A stretch of 29,449 nucleotides of DNA from Candidatus Altimarinota bacterium (GCA_027028725.1 JALVIB010000044.1:1-29449); one strand, 5' to 3'. Positions 22,738-29,449 are shown, counted from the first letter of the stretch. Numbers and translations: made by a program. Notes: generated by a model not told the origin, from the sequence alone.

Positions 22738-23127
22738 TCGCGGGTATTTTAGGAAAATCTAGGAAATTTGAAAGATTGACTGAAGAAAAAGTTTTCCAGT
22801 TCTCCTCATGGAAGACCTCCTTCCTTTTTCCTCTCTCCTTACTGGACAGTATGTCCTTACCAATTACCTTTTTTAATTTCATGATATAGTTAGCATGGCA
22901 TTTGGGGGTTAAAAGGTAGTATTTTACGTTTCCATTTTTACTCAAATGCTTTTGAAATAGCAAATAATATTTTTCCATACTCATGACGGAAAAGACTTGA
23001 GCCCTTTTGAAGGCACTCTGTCCTTTCCTCTGATTGAAATCCCAACTGGACACTATGTCTACACCTATCTAGGAAAATTTCACGGGATTTTGTTCCCAAA
23101 CTTTCAAAACCTGCTAAAATCAGCGCG
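22738..23127. repeat. Spacer with two near-identical 21-base direct repeats
   Basis: The repeat at 22841-22861 contains the palindrome GGACAGTATGTCC. The one at 23045-23065 contains GGACACTATGTC. They match at 17 of 21 positions, lie in the same orientation and are 204 bases apart. The DNA between them is AT-rich and could be a decayed insertion. An open frame crossing it on the minus strand overlaps the PBP gene and has no recognisable product. A degenerate motif (TCACGGGA) lies near 23080. Confidence 0.55.
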
Positions 23128-24147
23128 ATGAAGTTTTGGCAAAAAGTGTTTTTCGGAATTTTCGCGGGATTTTTGGCTATAAATTCCGTTTTTGCTTTTG
23201 GTGATATTATGGCAGATGATCCAAATTACCATATTTTTCAACACTTGCAGGATGTCGGAATTATGAAAGCTTATCCAGACGGAAATTTTTATCCAGAAAA
23301 ATTTGTGACGCGAGCGGAAGCTTTAACTGTAGCTTTGCGCGCGGGCGGGATTATTATTCCACCGGATACAGACACAACGACTATCCCGTTTCCAGATGTT
23401 AATCCCAATGAATGGTATGCGCCGGCGATTGCGCGAGCGAATGCTTTGGGGTTAATTCATATTGAACCGGGGAAAAACTTTGCGCCAAATGCGGCGATCA
23501 CCAAAGCTGAATTTTTGGCGTTTCTTTTTAATGCCACCAATGTTGATTTCAAAAGATATTCCAGCAATTTGCGAAATATCGCCAACGATGTGCCGGCGGA
23601 TGCGTGGTATGCGCCAGTTTTTGCTTATGCCAAGCAGTTCCAAATCGCTTATTTGCCCGCGACAAATATGTATTTGCCGAATAAAGCACTTACTCGACGA
23701 GAAGTGGCGGTGATGACTTATCGGCAGTTGCGAGTTTTTTACGGAGACGAAACAGTTAAGAATTTCATTGAATTACAAGCCAAAGTTCAGCAATTCATTT
23801 TACTTTTACGCGCGGGAGAATCGGAGCGTGCCGAGTTTCAGTTGCAGAGAATTTTGAATCTGTCACAGAGTTTAACTTTGAAAAAAAATGATAAAGATGC
23901 AGTAGCGGCCGCCTCGATTACGCGAGCGATTCGGTATATCGCGGAAAGTTTGCGTTATTTCAAGCAAAATAAACCGCTAAATGCTTTGGAGCGCCTTTTT
24001 CTCTCTATTCAGCAGACCAAACGCGCAAAAGAAAAATCCGAGGAACTGAAATCCTTTGCGGAGGATTTGGAAGGACTAATTGAAGAAACTTTAACCAATT
24101 TCACTCGTCCGAAATCAGAAATTTTCTTGGAAAATTTTCGGTATTAG
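23128..24147 (+). CDS. S-layer homology (SLH) domain protein
   Basis: 339 residues. A signal peptide covers residues 1-23 (MKFWQKVFFGIFAGFLAINS, cut after VFA). Three SLH repeats follow at about 33-75, 90-135 and 150-195, each with the usual pattern: MKAYPDGNFYPEKFVTRAEAL, FPDVNPNEWYAPAI and ALTRREVAVMTYRQL. The C-terminal 130 residues are helical and charged, without a known domain. SLH domains anchor proteins to cell-wall polymers, so this protein likely sits on the surface or tethers the S-layer. TGC-TAAAAT (23115-23120) ends seven bases before the ATG, the clearest leaderless candidate here. The motif copy encodes FAGFL in the signal peptide, as in the pilin-like gene. Confidence 0.92.
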   Translation: MKFWQKVFFGIFAGFLAINSVFAFGDIMADDPNYHIFQHLQDVGIMKAYPDGNFYPEKFVTRAEALTVALRAGGIIIPPDTDTTTIPFPDVNPNEWYAPAIARANALGLIHIEPGKNFAPNAAITKAEFLAFLFNATNVDFKRYSSNLRNIANDVPADAWYAPVFAYAKQFQIAYLPATNMYLPNKALTRREVAVMTYRQLRVFYGDETVKNFIELQAKVQQFILLLRAGESERAEFQLQRILNLSQSLTLKKNDKDAVAAASITRAIRYIAESLRYFKQNKPLNALERLFLSIQQTKRAKEKSEELKSFAEDLEGLIEETLTNFTRPKSEIFLENFRY

Positions 24148-24174
24148 ATGATAAAAATCCCGCGAAATTTTTCC

Positions 24175-24309
24175 GTCATTGCGAGCGTAGCGTGGCAATC
24201 TCTTTCCTTATTTTTTTCTCCTGATTTTGCTAAACAAACAATCTTTATGGAAAAGATTTGAAGTAGATTGCCGCGGTTGTTCCGCTTTGCTCCACTCCCT
24301 CGCAATGAC
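24175..24309. repeat. MITE-like inverted repeat element, about 135 bp
   Basis: GTCATTGCGAG (24175-24185) and CTCGCAATGAC (24299-24309) are perfect terminal inverted repeats. The interior carries GTGGCAATCTC and AGTAGATTGCCGCGG as further inverted matches. Partial copies lie at 8951-8996 and about 20505-20530. Repeats with CATTGCGAG ends are common in many bacterial genomes. No coding capacity. Confidence 0.75.
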
Positions 24310-24336
24310 AAGATAAAAAATTCGCGGGATTTTGTT

Positions 24337-24365
24337 TTGACTTTTTGTTTTTTATATTGTAAAAT
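24337..24365 (+). promoter_or_regulatory. Promoter of the DHH phosphoesterase gene
   Basis: TTGACT (24337-24342), a 17-base spacer and TAAAAT (24360-24365). An iterated-motif copy ends a few bases upstream of the -35 box, as at secD. Confidence 0.75.
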
Positions 24366-24395
24366 AATTTCTCGTTTTAACAAATAACAAAATTT

Positions 24396-25379
24396 ATGAA
24401 AAAACTTCGCGTCAATATCGATGAAAATAATTTCCACACTTTGCAGGAATTTTTAAAAGAAAAACCAAAACTGCTAATTCTATCGCATGCCAATCCTGAT
24501 GGAGATACAACCGGTTCAAGTATGGGGCTTTATCTAGGGCTTAAACAATTAGGACTCGATGTTTCGCTGGCGTGTATCGACGAAATCCCGCGAAATTTTC
24601 ATTTTATGACGCCGTGGAAGGAATATCAACGCGATTTCAATACTGACGATTACGACGCTATCATTTTTATGGACTGCGGGGACAAACGAATGACCAAATT
24701 TCAAGAAGCCAAACCGGAAATTTTGTCGCCGAAAACTTTCAAAATCAATTTTGATCATCATCCAACTAACGACTTTTTTGGCGAAATTAATTTCGTCAAT
24801 ACCGATGCTAGCTCGACTTGCGAAATAACTTTCGAAGTTCTGAAAAAACTGGGCATTAAAATTACACCAGAAATCGCGACTTGTTTGCTTTTCGGTCTAT
24901 ACACCGACACGGGTGGATTTGTGCATCAAAACACAACTCCGATTACCTATACTTACGCTTCGGAGCTTGTCCAAGCGGGCGGAAATATTTCCAAAATTTC
25001 GCGGAATTTTTTCTACAACCACGATTTGAAAAAATTCAAGCTTTGGGGAAAGGTTTTGAAAGAACTTTATATCACCGAAGACGGAGCGGCAATTATCGGA
25101 GTTTACCGCAAAGATTACGAATCGATGGGCGCCACGCGGCAGGATTTAGGTGGAATTATTGACATCATTTCATCTATTGAAAATGTAAAATACTCGGTTC
25201 TGTTATCCGAAGATGAAAAAAATAATGTCAAAGCGTCTCTGCGAACTCGTCGCGATGACATCGATGTCAAAGCGCTCGCTGAGAAATACGGCGGAGGCGG
25301 ACATGTCAAAGCTTCTGGATTCACCATTCCAAAAGGACATTTGAAAAAAGTTGTGAAGTGGAAGATTGTGCAGGATTAA
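24396..25379 (+). CDS. nrnA: DHH/DHHA1 phosphoesterase, NrnA-like (oligoribonuclease / pAp phosphatase)
   Basis: 327 residues, typical of NrnA. Metal-binding motifs of the DHH domain are visible: SHANPDGDTTGS (about 30-41), FMDCGD (about 91), NFDHHPTN (about 120) and GLYTDTGGF (about 169). The DHHA1 domain ends in GGGGHVKASGF (about 299-309). Enzymes of this type degrade 2-5 nt RNAs and remove the 3' phosphate from pAp; some members act on cyclic dinucleotides instead, so substrate is not certain. It stands alone after a MITE-like element, with a good promoter and a short A-rich leader. The motif copy encodes EIPRNF. Confidence 0.9.
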   Translation: MKKLRVNIDENNFHTLQEFLKEKPKLLILSHANPDGDTTGSSMGLYLGLKQLGLDVSLACIDEIPRNFHFMTPWKEYQRDFNTDDYDAIIFMDCGDKRMTKFQEAKPEILSPKTFKINFDHHPTNDFFGEINFVNTDASSTCEITFEVLKKLGIKITPEIATCLLFGLYTDTGGFVHQNTTPITYTYASELVQAGGNISKISRNFFYNHDLKKFKLWGKVLKELYITEDGAAIIGVYRKDYESMGATRQDLGGIIDIISSIENVKYSVLLSEDEKNNVKASLRTRRDDIDVKALAEKYGGGGHVKASGFTIPKGHLKKVVKWKIVQD

Positions 25380-25455
25380 AAATTCGCGGGATTTTTAAAG
25401 TTAATTTTCTTTTATAATTTTGTTGGTTAATTAGTCCTGGTAAGTCTTTGTGATC

Positions 25456-27447
25456 TTAAATATCTAGCGGAGATTTCTTAGGTTTTATTTTAGAACTTTT
25501 TAGAGATAAATATTTACGGGCCTCTTTAGTATTAGGTCTATAAACGCCTACAATTTTCATGCTTTTATCATTTCGGTCATTCTTTTTTCCCGTAACTAAA
25601 TCCATAATAGGATGAGAGCGGAGAACTCCGTGAACATTATGAGTTATATATAATTTCCCATTATGTTCAGTAACTTGTCCCACATGAGTGACAGGCATAG
25701 CAATTTTTCCTGTTTTTTGATATTTAAGAGCTACAGGATAGGCTTTTTCAAAATTACTACTAGCAGGAAATATAATGTTTACAATATCACCAACTTTTAA
25801 TTTTGAGGGATCTACTTGTTTATTTTTTACGATATTTCTTATGTACGAACTAATTTCTCTATTTGTTTTTTTAGATTCATCTAATTTAACTCCTTTAAAT
25901 GCATTATAAACCTCCCATCCTCCACCATACACAATATTATTAGATTGCTCCCAAGCATTCCCATCTATTACATTCTGATTAGGTCTCCCTTCCTTTTTTC
26001 CATTTTCGCGAATTGTAAAACTCGAACATCCATAATGAGGATAAGGAGTGTTATTTGGATGCCAATTATTTTTTCCTTTATAATTACTCCAGTCATATTT
26101 AATTCCGTCTAAGAAAGTCTTTTCTTCGAAGTCAATAATCTCTTTTCCTATTTTAAAATACTCTTTTGCTTTTTTTATTCTCACGTTTTTTTCTGGTGGA
26201 ATAACTTTATTGTTTTCTAACGATTTTGAATCATAGTATAAGTAATTCATTATTTCAAAATCACTTAATCTACTATTAGGGTGGTTTAATTTATATCTTC
26301 TCCTGTCCCATTTATAATTTTGAGCTAATACAATCATAGTAGCAATAGCTGCTTTACTTGCATCCCATAATTTATCATTTTCATCTATTGAAAATTTTCT
26401 GAATAATTCTTTTGTCTCGGGACTTTTATCTTTTAGATTAATTTGCGTCCATCCCCTCGAATTATTTAAGTTAACTGTGTCTAAAAAATATTTTTCCCAT
26501 AAGACACGTTTAGAATTATTTCCACCAGCTCCTTCAAGTTGAAGCATAGCAAAAGATAATGCCATCAAATCTTTATAAAGATCATCAGGAATTCCTAATT
26601 CTTTTTGTAATTTCTCTTTATTATCTAATAGTGCCTGCATGAATTTTTCTGAGACTTTGTTTTTAAATTCTGGATATTTAGACCAATCAATTTTTCCGTT
26701 AGACTTTATTTCCTTTTTTTCTTTATTTTTATCAGATTTTTTCGGTAAATCCCGCGAATTTTTTTTCACAGTTTTTTCTAAATCCTCCAACCATTCATCG
26801 CGATAACTTTCACTATCTTTAAAGTTGTCTAAAATTGCTTTCAAGGCAGCAGACCAGGCAATTTTTTGATTTCCATCTAGCTGATCAATTAATTTTTGTG
26901 CTTTATCAGCGAATTCCTTCTTAATTTTTTCAAAATCATCCTCATTTTCTTTTTTCTCCTTATTTTTCGCGGGATTTTTCTGTTCTTCTGCCTTCAACAA
27001 TTCCAACATTTTCCCGATAGTTTCTGGACCAGGAGCTCCATCAACTTTTAATCCGTATTTTTTCTGGAAAGAAAGAACTGCACTTTTTGTTTTAACTCCA
27101 TAAAGTGCATCAACTTCTCCAGGAGTTTCTCCCAACATTTTTAGTCCGGCTTGCAAAGCCATCACATATCGAGCAGAATTTTGCGGAGTGCCTCCATTTT
27201 TCCGAGTCCAGTTTCGTTGTGCTTCTTTGGTATCTAGTAAAGTAATAACATTTTCCCGCGAAAAAAATTTCAATTTAGTCAAATCCCCCAAAGTATCCAA
27301 AGCGGTTTTTGTTTTATCGCGTAATTGGTTTTTTGCCCATTCGGCTCGTCCTCCGAGTTTCTCTGAAATCGCGACCTGATCAGTCGGATTTGCTTTAAAC
27401 AAAAATTTCGCGGGATTTATCGTTGCCAGTTTTGTCAGATTTTTCAT
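25456..27447 (-). CDS. Large peptidoglycan-binding protein with putative C-terminal cysteine hydrolase domain
   Basis: 663 residues. Residues about 90-152 form a PG_binding_1 domain (QAGLKMLGETPGEVDALYG, SAVLSFQKKYGLKVDG). A long Lys/Glu-rich linker follows (about 155-275). A helical middle (about 280-450, with MLQLEGAGG and SRGWTQINLKD) faintly recalls lysozyme-like folds. The C-terminal region has one candidate nucleophile, Cys474 (HYGCSSF), and His588 in VTHVGQVTEHNGKLYITHN, the pattern of NlpC/P60 or CHAP amidases. No signal peptide or membrane helix is visible, although a wall enzyme needs export. It starts MKNLTK like the 9854 protein and has the same promoter type (TTGATT-17-TATAAT). 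It could be a cell-wall hydrolase or a toxin against neighbours. Four motif copies lie in the gene. Confidence 0.7.
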   Translation of the reverse strand: MKNLTKLATINPAKFLFKANPTDQVAISEKLGGRAEWAKNQLRDKTKTALDTLGDLTKLKFFSRENVITLLDTKEAQRNWTRKNGGTPQNSARYVMALQAGLKMLGETPGEVDALYGVKTKSAVLSFQKKYGLKVDGAPGPETIGKMLELLKAEEQKNPAKNKEKKENEDDFEKIKKEFADKAQKLIDQLDGNQKIAWSAALKAILDNFKDSESYRDEWLEDLEKTVKKNSRDLPKKSDKNKEKKEIKSNGKIDWSKYPEFKNKVSEKFMQALLDNKEKLQKELGIPDDLYKDLMALSFAMLQLEGAGGNNSKRVLWEKYFLDTVNLNNSRGWTQINLKDKSPETKELFRKFSIDENDKLWDASKAAIATMIVLAQNYKWDRRRYKLNHPNSRLSDFEIMNYLYYDSKSLENNKVIPPEKNVRIKKAKEYFKIGKEIIDFEEKTFLDGIKYDWSNYKGKNNWHPNNTPYPHYGCSSFTIRENGKKEGRPNQNVIDGNAWEQSNNIVYGGGWEVYNAFKGVKLDESKKTNREISSYIRNIVKNKQVDPSKLKVGDIVNIIFPASSNFEKAYPVALKYQKTGKIAMPVTHVGQVTEHNGKLYITHNVHGVLRSHPIMDLVTGKKNDRNDKSMKIVGVYRPNTKEARKYLSLKSSKIKPKKSPLDI

Positions 27448-27471
27448 AATTTTTTAGTCACAAATCCCGAT

Positions 27472-27500
27472 ATTATACCAGAAATAATCATTTAAATCAA
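27472..27500 (-). promoter_or_regulatory. Promoter of the 27447 gene
   Basis: On the minus strand TTGATT (27500-27495), a 17-base spacer and TATAAT (27477-27472). The leader is about 19 bases. Confidence 0.75.
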
Positions 27501-27501
27501 C

Positions 27502-27530
27502 TTGGAAAATCCCGCGAAATTTTCTACACT
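27502..27530 (+). promoter_or_regulatory. Promoter of purM with the iterated motif as spacer
   Basis: TTGGAA (27502-27507), a 17-base spacer containing TCCCGCGA, and TACACT (27525-27530). It is divergent from and adjacent to the promoter of the 27447 gene. Confidence 0.6.
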
Positions 27531-27554
27531 TTCAGCGATTTTTAATTTTTCCCA

Positions 27555-28664
27555 ATGACAACTTACGCAAAGGCTGGTGTAAATATCGAAGAAGGTGATA
27601 AAGCGTCCAAAAGCGCTTATAATTTCGCGAAAGCGACCTTTAAATCCCGCGAAAATTTAATCGGTCAGCCGGTGACCGGCGAGGACGGATTTGCCGGATT
27701 TATCGATATGGGCGAGTTTTACTATGCGCAGTGTTGCGATACCGTGGGAACCAAAATTATGATCGCCGAGAAAACGCAAAATTTCGCGGGATTAGGATTT
27801 GATTTGCTTTGTATGGTGTGCGATGACGCGGTTTGCACTGGGGCAGAAACGGTTTCCGTAACAAACACTTTTGAAACAAATAAAATAAATTCCCGCGAAA
27901 TTAACGCCATGATGGAATCACTTTCTAAAGCGTGTATTGAGCAAAAAGTGGCGATTGTCGGCGGAGAAATCGCCGAAGTCGGAGCAATGACCAACGGAAC
28001 TGGTTGGGGAGCGGACGCGGTCGGAATTGTCGAAAAAGACAAAGTGATTACCGGCAAAGATGTCCAAGACGGCGACTTTATAGTTGGTTTAGCGAGTGCG
28101 GGGTTTCGTTGTAATGGTTTTTCGCTAATTCGAAAGATTCTCGCGGATAATTTTGGTGAGGATTGGGCGTTTGAAAAATACAATAATGAGAAAACTTGGG
28201 GCGAAATGGTGCTGACGCCTTCCCGAATTTTTTCGGATTTTGTGCTTTCGCTGATCGGACGGTTCAAAAAATCCCGCGAAATTTCCGTTCACGGAATTGT
28301 CCACATGACCGGTGGCGGAATGCACAACCTTTTTCGCATCATCAAAGGGCGAGATTTAGGCTTTATCATTGATAATCCGTTGCCACCGCAAGAAATGATG
28401 TTGAAATTGCAGGAATTGGGAAATGTCGCGGACAGAGAAGCGTACAAAACTTGGAATATGGGAATGGGAATGGCTTTAATTGTGGATCCGGCAGATGTGG
28501 ACAAAGTTCTCGCCAAAGCCAAATCTTACGGAATTCCGGCGCAAGTTGTCGGGAAAATTTCCTCCTTCGCCAAGGCTTCGGAGGACAAGTCGCGAAATAT
28601 TTCTCAAGAAATTCATTTAGCGGGGAAAGGATTGAATGGGGAGAAGTTGGTTTTTAAGAAGTAA
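27555..28664 (+). CDS. purM: Phosphoribosylformylglycinamidine cyclo-ligase (AIR synthetase)
   Basis: 369 residues, slightly above the usual 345. Family segments are clear: TYAKAGVNIEEGDKAS, DTVGTKIMIAEKTQNFAGLGFDLLCMVCDD, AIVGGEIAEVGAM, GLASAGFRCNGFSLIRK, GIVHMTGGGMHN and TWNMGMGMALIV. PurM converts FGAM to AIR with ATP, a central purine step. purN follows in the same direction but has its own promoter. Near the C-terminus the run SSFAKASEDK comes from an imperfect palindromic repeat (CCTCC...GGAGG, 28561-28584) that appears inserted in frame. Four iterated-motif copies encode SREN, FAGL, SREI and SREI, a high density for one gene. Confidence 0.97.
   Translation: MTTYAKAGVNIEEGDKASKSAYNFAKATFKSRENLIGQPVTGEDGFAGFIDMGEFYYAQCCDTVGTKIMIAEKTQNFAGLGFDLLCMVCDDAVCTGAETVSVTNTFETNKINSREINAMMESLSKACIEQKVAIVGGEIAEVGAMTNGTGWGADAVGIVEKDKVITGKDVQDGDFIVGLASAGFRCNGFSLIRKILADNFGEDWAFEKYNNEKTWGEMVLTPSRIFSDFVLSLIGRFKKSREISVHGIVHMTGGGMHNLFRIIKGRDLGFIIDNPLPPQEMMLKLQELGNVADREAYKTWNMGMGMALIVDPADVDKVLAKAKSYGIPAQVVGKISSFAKASEDKSRNISQEIHLAGKGLNGEKLVFKK
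28561..28584. repeat. Palindromic repeat within the purM 3' region
   Basis: CCTCCTTCGCC-AA-GGCTTCGGAGG, an imperfect inverted repeat of a type I recall from other Patescibacteria genomes. Here it is translated as SSFAKASED without disturbing the frame. Confidence 0.6.
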
Positions 28665-28760
28665 CCCCCTAGCCCCCTTATCAGGGGGAATAAAATTGTT
28701 TTTGTTTTTTTAAAATAAAATATTTGTCCAAAAAGTCCCCTGACAAGGGGATTTAGGGGT
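28664..28760. repeat. C-run/G-run hairpins between purM and purN
   Basis: Two hairpins, CCCCCTTATCAGGGGG (28676-28691) and CCCCTGACAAGGGG (28737-28750) followed by GGGGTTG. They are the same family as 3440-3474. The first could end purM transcripts, but no T run follows directly. Confidence 0.65.
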
Positions 28761-28767
28761 TGTTTAT

Positions 28768-28795
28768 TTGAAATCCCGCGAAATTTTTGTAAACT
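28768..28795 (+). promoter_or_regulatory. Promoter of purN with the iterated motif as spacer
   Basis: TTGAAA (28768-28773), a 16-base spacer that is the motif itself (TCCCGCGAAATTTTTG), and TAAACT (28790-28795). Nine bases separate the -10 box from the ATG, so a very short or absent leader is expected. Confidence 0.6.
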
Positions 28796-28804
28796 GCGGG
28801 CGTA

Positions 28805-29386
28805 ATGTACAAAATCGCAGTTTTGGCTTCGACAAACGGGACTGATTTCCAGGCTATTGTTGATGAAATTCAGGCGGGAACTTTGAAAAATGTGGAAATT
28901 GTCGGGCTTTTTACCAATCGTGCAAAGTGTGGAGCGGTCGCCAAAGCCGAAAAAGCGGGAATTCCGGTTTTTGCTTTCAAAGCCAAAGGAAAATCCCGCG
29001 AAATTTTTGATACAGAAATGATTGAAAAATTAAAAGAACTAAAAGTTGATTTAGTAGTTTTAGTCGGCTATATGCGGATTTTGTCGGACAAGTTTGTCCA
29101 AGCTTTCCCTAACCAAATTATCAATGTGCATCCGTCACTTTTGCCAAAATTCGCGGGCGGAATGGACAGCAATGTTCATGAAGAAGTCTTGAAATCGGGC
29201 GAAAAAGAAACCGGAATGACAATTCATTTGGTGAATGAGGAACTCGATGGCGGGAAGATTCTTTGTCAAAAAAGTTGTCCGGTTTTGCCGGATGATACTC
29301 CAGAAACTTTGAAAAAACGCGTTCAGAATTTAGAAAAGAAGTGGTATCCGCGCGTAATTCAGGACTTCGCAGACGGGAAGTTGTAA
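28805..29386 (+). CDS. purN: Phosphoribosylglycinamide formyltransferase
   Basis: 193 residues, normal for PurN. The nucleotide-binding N-terminus reads KIAVLASTNGTDFQAI, with GTDF in place of the common GSNF/GTNL. VVLVGYMRILSDKFV leads to the catalytic segment INVHPSLLPKFAGG, where Asn and His are conserved. MTIHLVNEELDGGKIL supplies the catalytic Asp. The enzyme formylates GAR using 10-formyl-THF, two steps before PurM in the pathway, so the pair sits together functionally. A motif copy encodes KSREIF. The stop is followed within a few bases by another motif copy and then the promoter of the next gene. Confidence 0.97.
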   Translation: MYKIAVLASTNGTDFQAIVDEIQAGTLKNVEIVGLFTNRAKCGAVAKAEKAGIPVFAFKAKGKSREIFDTEMIEKLKELKVDLVVLVGYMRILSDKFVQAFPNQIINVHPSLLPKFAGGMDSNVHEEVLKSGEKETGMTIHLVNEELDGGKILCQKSCPVLPDDTPETLKKRVQNLEKKWYPRVIQDFADGKL

Positions 29387-29413
29387 GGAAGTAAAATTTC
29401 GCGGGATTTTTAA

Positions 29414-29442
29414 TTTGCATTTTATTTTTTTTATGGTATAAT
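29414..29442 (+). promoter_or_regulatory. Promoter of the gene beyond the window
   Basis: TTTGCA (29414-29419), a 17-base spacer and TATAAT (29437-29442). The motif copy at 29399-29406 lies just upstream of the -35 box, as at secD and nrnA. Confidence 0.55.
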
Positions 29443-29449
29443 TCAAATG

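Larger units (their letters stand above)
189..29406. repeat. Iterated motif TCCCGCGA/TCGCGGGA, about 60 copies across the window
   Basis: The octamer recurs roughly every 400-500 bases, typically inside the 18-mer AAAATCCCGCGAAATTTT. Counting by eye gave about 33 copies as TCCCGCGA and 28 as TCGCGGGA on the + strand. Examples start at 189, 283, 450, 578, 1315, 3425, 4781, 8274, 9780, 12477, 19488, 20413, 24157, 27509, 28774 and 29399. Copies lie in spacers, in promoters, often just after stop codons, and in genes. In genes it is read in different frames as SRE, IRGI, FAGF or IPRN, so selection appears to act on DNA rather than protein. One-mismatch relatives such as TTCCGCGAAA are also common. 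None was found between about 12.73 and 18.96 kb. Function is unknown; a DNA uptake sequence or HIP1-like element is the best inference. Confidence 0.93.

Noticed and set aside
22598..23053. Minus-strand 151-residue frame crossing the PBP gene start and the repeat spacer
   Set aside because: It overlaps the N-terminus of a clear PBP gene in another frame and shows no family resemblance. A transposase remnant was considered, but no DDE motif is visible.
189..29406. Iterated motif as an oriented segregation or Chi-type signal
   Set aside because: Both orientations are about equally common and interspersed, with no strand preference visible in this window. Genome-scale skew could not be tested.

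Overview
This window is AT-rich bacterial chromosome, most likely from a member of the Candidate Phyla Radiation (Patescibacteria). That placement is an inference. It rests on the mix of conserved single genes with no metabolic operons, a chromosomal VirB2/TrbC-like pilin next to a KH/R3H protein, an RNHCP zinc protein, almost no Shine-Dalgarno sequences, and many short palindromic repeats. TGA is a stop codon here: hrcA ends with it and only a repeat follows. The UGA=Gly code of Gracilibacteria and Absconditabacteria is therefore unlikely.

Layout. 1-3.0 kb: a thymidylate-synthase-family enzyme with an altered active site, a three-gene unit (small membrane protein, charged protein, M15-like peptidase) and an RNHCP protein. 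3.0-3.25 kb: a structured small RNA, possibly 6S-like, with its own promoter and terminator. 3.5-10.9 kb: ychF, secD (with an inserted parvulin domain), secF, ruvC, hrcA, an unknown gene and a Fur-family regulator, separated by repeat-rich spacers. 11.2-12.9 kb: tuf and tRNA-Ala(GGC). 13.0-17.6 kb: a tight five-gene defence operon (XRE regulator, NucS-like/DUF5655 protein, DpnA-like methyltransferase, frameshifted DpnII-like endonuclease, OLD-family ATPase/TOPRIM nuclease). 18.0-20.4 kb: nusA behind a terminator-like leader, a VirB2-like pilin and khpB/jag. 20.5-27.4 kb: envelope genes (class B penicillin-binding protein, SLH-domain protein, large peptidoglycan-binding hydrolase-like protein) plus a DHH phosphoesterase. 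27.5-29.4 kb: purM and purN, then the promoter of the next gene.

The most striking signal is an iterated octamer, TCCCGCGA / TCGCGGGA, usually inside AAAATCCCGCGAAATTTT. I counted about 60 copies by eye, in both orientations at similar frequency, between genes, inside promoters and inside coding sequences in several reading frames. A GC core with flanking A/T tracts resembles the DNA uptake sequences of Neisseria and Pasteurellaceae, or the HIP1 element of cyanobacteria. The motif is missing from about 12.73 to 18.96 kb, which includes the whole defence operon, so that operon was probably acquired recently. An inverted pair of motif copies forms the tuf terminator, and copies fill the -35/-10 spacer of three promoters.

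Other points of interest: SecD carries a parvulin domain in its extracytoplasmic part. The thymidylate synthase homologue has Asp where the dUMP-selecting Asn should be, as in dCMP hydroxymethylases. Several genes have a -10 box only 7-9 nt before the start codon, suggesting leaderless mRNAs.
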